DNA of 9,013 nt from Bacteroidota bacterium. Its GTDB lineage: Bacteria > Bacteroidota > Ignavibacteria > Tepidaquicellales > Tepidaquicellaceae. A model generated the notes under the pieces. The model worked only from the letters and a program-made list of their open reading frames with translations. It did no database searches and had not been told where the DNA came from. Made by a program: the position numbers and the translations under genes. Positions 7,251 to 9,013 of the stretch are shown here, one piece after another (position 1 is the stretch's first letter; each line of letters opens with the position of its first letter). The stretch spans positions 1 to 9,013 of the forward strand of contig JAEYVS010000040.1 in NCBI GenBank assembly GCA_023429265.1, given 5' to 3'.

Positions 7251-8627
7251 ATGCCTCCAATAATTGCTTCCGTATCAGGTGTGAGAGGTATTATGGGCGA
7301 CAGCCTCACACCTCAGAATATAATCAAGTTTACCTCAGCCTATGCTCAATACCTGCAAAAAACCTCAAAGTCCAGGACCATAGTCATTGGACGTGACGGC
7401 AGGCTCCACGGTGAAGTTGTTGAGACGATGGTTATAGCCACTCTCAGGATGTGTGGGTATAATGTGATCAATATAGGCGTGGCGCCGACCCCAACAGTAC
7501 AAATTGCAACTGAGCATACTGAAGCATCCGGCGGTATTTCAATCACAGCATCCCACAATCCACAGATATGGAACGGACTAAAATTCCTTAATGCCGACGG
7601 GACATTCCTCGATGCAAAACAGATAGATAAATTCCTGTCCATCGCCGGGAAAAGTAATTTTAAGTATGCCGACATCGATAATATAGGGACACTTACGGAA
7701 AGCAAAGGCTGGCTCGATAAACACATCGAAAAGGTTTTAAAACTGAAGCTGGTAGATGTAAAAAAAATAAAGCACAAAAAGTTTAAAATAGTCGTAGATG
7801 CTGTGAATGCATCAGGGTCACACATTGTCCCCAAGCTCCTGAAAAAGCTTGGCTGCAAAGTCATTCCGCTGTATTGTGATGGTAGCGGAGTGTTCCCGCA
7901 TATGCCGGAACCATTACCACACAATCTCAAAGCTCTCTGCAAAGCCGTCAAATCCCACGGCGCGGATCTCGGCATCTCCGTTGATCCGGATGCCGACAGG
8001 CTGGTGCTTATAACCGATAAAGGACAAACCTATGGCGAGGAAAATACGATTGCCACAGTAGTAAATTATGTCCTGAAAAATGCTGGTAAATCCAAAAAGA
8101 ATGTCACGGTAAACCTTTCGACCACAAGAGCTGTCGAAGATGTAACCGCACACTATGGAGGAAAAGTCTTCCGCAGCCCGGTTGGTGAGATCAATGTTGT
8201 TAAGCAGATGCAGATAAATGGCTCCATCGTTGGCGGTGAGGGGAGCGGAGGGATTATTCTTCCTGCCCTGCACTATGGACGAGATGCCATGGTTGGAATA
8301 GCTTTAGTACTCGCAGAGTTCGCCGGATATAAAGGAAAAGTCAGCGATTACAAAAAGCAAGAACTCCCTCAATACCACATCACAAAGGATAAAATGGAGA
8401 ATGTAAAAGACCCCGATGGAATTCTAAAGAAAGTTATAGCCAAATTTAAAAATGAAGACTGTAAGATCTCCATTATCGACGGGGTAAAGCTGGACTTTCC
8501 CGGTCACTGGATCCACCTGCGTAAATCAAACACCGAACCGATTATCCGTATCATCACCGAAGCCCCGACCGAGAAAGAAGCTTCAAAGATTCAATCAGAG
8601 TTTATTTCATCGATTAAGAAGCTGTAG
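7251..8627 (+). CDS. glmM: Phosphoglucosamine mutase-like alpha-D-phosphohexomutase
   Basis: This 458-residue protein has the four-domain layout of the phosphohexomutase superfamily. GlmM interconverts glucosamine-6-phosphate and glucosamine-1-phosphate, two steps before UDP-GlcNAc. Key sites are SGVRGIMG (9-16), the phosphoserine loop TASHNP (99-104, catalytic S101), the metal loop DPDADR (245-250), the sugar loop GEGSGG (329-334) and the phosphate-binding loop RKSNTEP (424-430). The sugar loop differs from the GEQSGH of E. coli-type GlmM and resembles archaeal and Bacteroidota members. A phosphoglucomutase/phosphomannomutase activity is therefore possible, but the neighbouring UDP-GlcNAc pyrophosphorylase domain favours GlmM. 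It starts 9 bp after the upstream gene with no Shine-Dalgarno sequence (AATTTATACA before ATG), suggesting coupling. Its TAG stop (8625-8627) touches the stop of the opposing gene remnant. Confidence 0.85.
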   Translation: MPPIIASVSGVRGIMGDSLTPQNIIKFTSAYAQYLQKTSKSRTIVIGRDGRLHGEVVETMVIATLRMCGYNVINIGVAPTPTVQIATEHTEASGGISITASHNPQIWNGLKFLNADGTFLDAKQIDKFLSIAGKSNFKYADIDNIGTLTESKGWLDKHIEKVLKLKLVDVKKIKHKKFKIVVDAVNASGSHIVPKLLKKLGCKVIPLYCDGSGVFPHMPEPLPHNLKALCKAVKSHGADLGISVDPDADRLVLITDKGQTYGEENTIATVVNYVLKNAGKSKKNVTVNLSTTRAVEDVTAHYGGKVFRSPVGEINVVKQMQINGSIVGGEGSGGIILPALHYGRDAMVGIALVLAEFAGYKGKVSDYKKQELPQYHITKDKMENVKDPDGILKKVIAKFKNEDCKISIIDGVKLDFPGHWIHLRKSNTEPIIRIITEAPTEKEASKIQSEFISSIKKL

Positions 8628-8895
8628 CTAAAATTTCTTTCCCGAAGCATAGTAAAGAATAACTGCACCACTCCCGAATATTTTAGTCTTTATCAGTTTA
8701 AGATTGATTCTCTTGTCGATTTCATCCAATAATTTTAAACCTTTTCCTGCCATCAACGGATGAATACAAATCTGGATGATGATGTATCTCATCATCGGCG
8801 ATCCCCTGGGTATGATCACAAACTCCATCGAGGGTCATATTGATCGCCGCTATTACTTTCCTCATGATAGACCGATTATTTTCTTGTAAAGTCAT
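8628..8895 (-). pseudogene. Internally deleted and frameshifted dihydrofolate reductase/RibD C-terminal-domain family gene
   Basis: Two overlapping minus-strand frames each carry one end of the same family. The first (from 8895, ending at 8722) reads MRKVIAAINMTLDG from codon 8865-8863, then GIADDEIHHH, the typical N-terminus of DHFR-family/RibD-C proteins. The second (stop at 8628-8630) reads QICIHPLMAGKGL, INLKLIKTKIFGSGAV and ILYY, the typical C-terminus. The crossover is near 8774-8790. Family members are usually about 170-190 residues, whereas the two pieces total roughly 80. So about 100 middle residues are missing and the frames do not join. A functional protein is very unlikely. AAAGGA at 8906-8911 would serve the ATG at 8895; the conserved sequence begins at the ATG at 8865. 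The gene converges on glmM with no spacer. The fragments resemble small oxidoreductases of unknown substrate. Confidence 0.75.
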
Positions 8896-8922
8896 ATTAT
8901 TAAAATCCTTTAAGCATGTCAA
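8894..8922 (-). promoter_or_regulatory. Sigma70-like promoter in front of the DHFR-family remnant
   Basis: On the minus strand TTGACA (8922-8917) is followed after 17 bp by TAATAT (8899-8894), a near-perfect consensus pair. Transcription would start near 8887, downstream of the ATG at 8895 and its AAAGGA site. If the promoter is used, translation would have to start at the ATG at 8865, where family similarity begins. The match could be chance in AT-rich DNA. Confidence 0.35.
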
Positions 8923-9013
8923 TTGATTTATGACCAGTCTTTTACCTCAAAAAAAAAGTTTAATATTGTTATTATACTAAAAAAATCGATAGTATGTCTG
9001 AAAAATACCAATC

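Noticed and set aside
7346..7975. A 209-codon open frame on the minus strand inside glmM
   Set aside because: It lies wholly opposite a well-supported gene, its translation has no recognisable motif, and no ribosome-binding site or operon partner is apparent.
8949..8985. A9 and A7 tracts near the right end, considered as a terminator or UP element
   Set aside because: There is no adjacent GC-rich stem, and the tracts do not sit directly upstream of the minus-strand -35 box. They are more simply AT-rich intergenic DNA.
8994..9013. An ATG (M-S-E-K-Y-Q...) that stays open to the window end, possibly the start of a divergent gene
   Set aside because: Only six codons are visible and there is no Shine-Dalgarno sequence, so it cannot be supported from this window.

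Overview
The window looks like ordinary chromosome from a moderately AT-rich bacterium of the Bacteroidota/Chlorobiota (FCB) group, possibly an Ignavibacteria-like lineage. Two things point there. One is a full-length PorX-type response regulator fused to an alkaline-phosphatase-superfamily (PglZ) domain, directly followed by tsaE. The other is a stand-alone GlmU-type uridylyltransferase domain paired with a GlmM-like mutase. Several genes have clear Shine-Dalgarno sequences (AGGAG, AAAGGAG, AGAGGA, GGGGAG). These are uncommon in classical Bacteroidia, so a deeper branch is more likely. The taxonomic placement is inference.

Layout. Positions 1-1140 hold the 3' part of a DUF2779 nuclease-like gene that begins upstream of the window and ends at a weak intrinsic terminator. 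Positions 1141-1599 are a 459-bp non-coding stretch with a near-consensus promoter, two adjoining inverted repeats and a short direct repeat. From 1600 to 6377 six genes run on the plus strand with junctions from a one-base overlap to 17 bp: porX-like regulator, tsaE, tsaB, accD, panC, panD. They look like one transcription unit. A 108-bp gap with a possible promoter leads to a two-gene unit (6486-8627): GlmU-type uridylyltransferase and GlmM-type phosphohexomutase. The minus strand at 8628-8895 carries the wreck of a dihydrofolate-reductase/RibD-C family gene that has lost its middle. It meets glmM tail to tail with no spacer. The last ~115 bp are AT-rich and hold no supported gene.

How the genes fit together. 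TsaE and TsaB are partners in t6A tRNA modification. AccD makes malonyl-CoA, while PanD (beta-alanine) and PanC (pantothenate) feed coenzyme A synthesis, so that part of the operon converges on CoA and fatty-acid supply. The GlmM/GlmU-type pair belongs to the UDP-GlcNAc branch that feeds the cell wall. The regulator heading the operon combines phospho-signalling with a probable phosphodiesterase domain.

I see no CRISPR array, tRNA, rRNA or insertion sequence. The least explained parts are the structured leader-like region upstream of the regulator, an apparent catalytic-lysine substitution in the DUF2779 protein, and the internally deleted DHFR-family gene.
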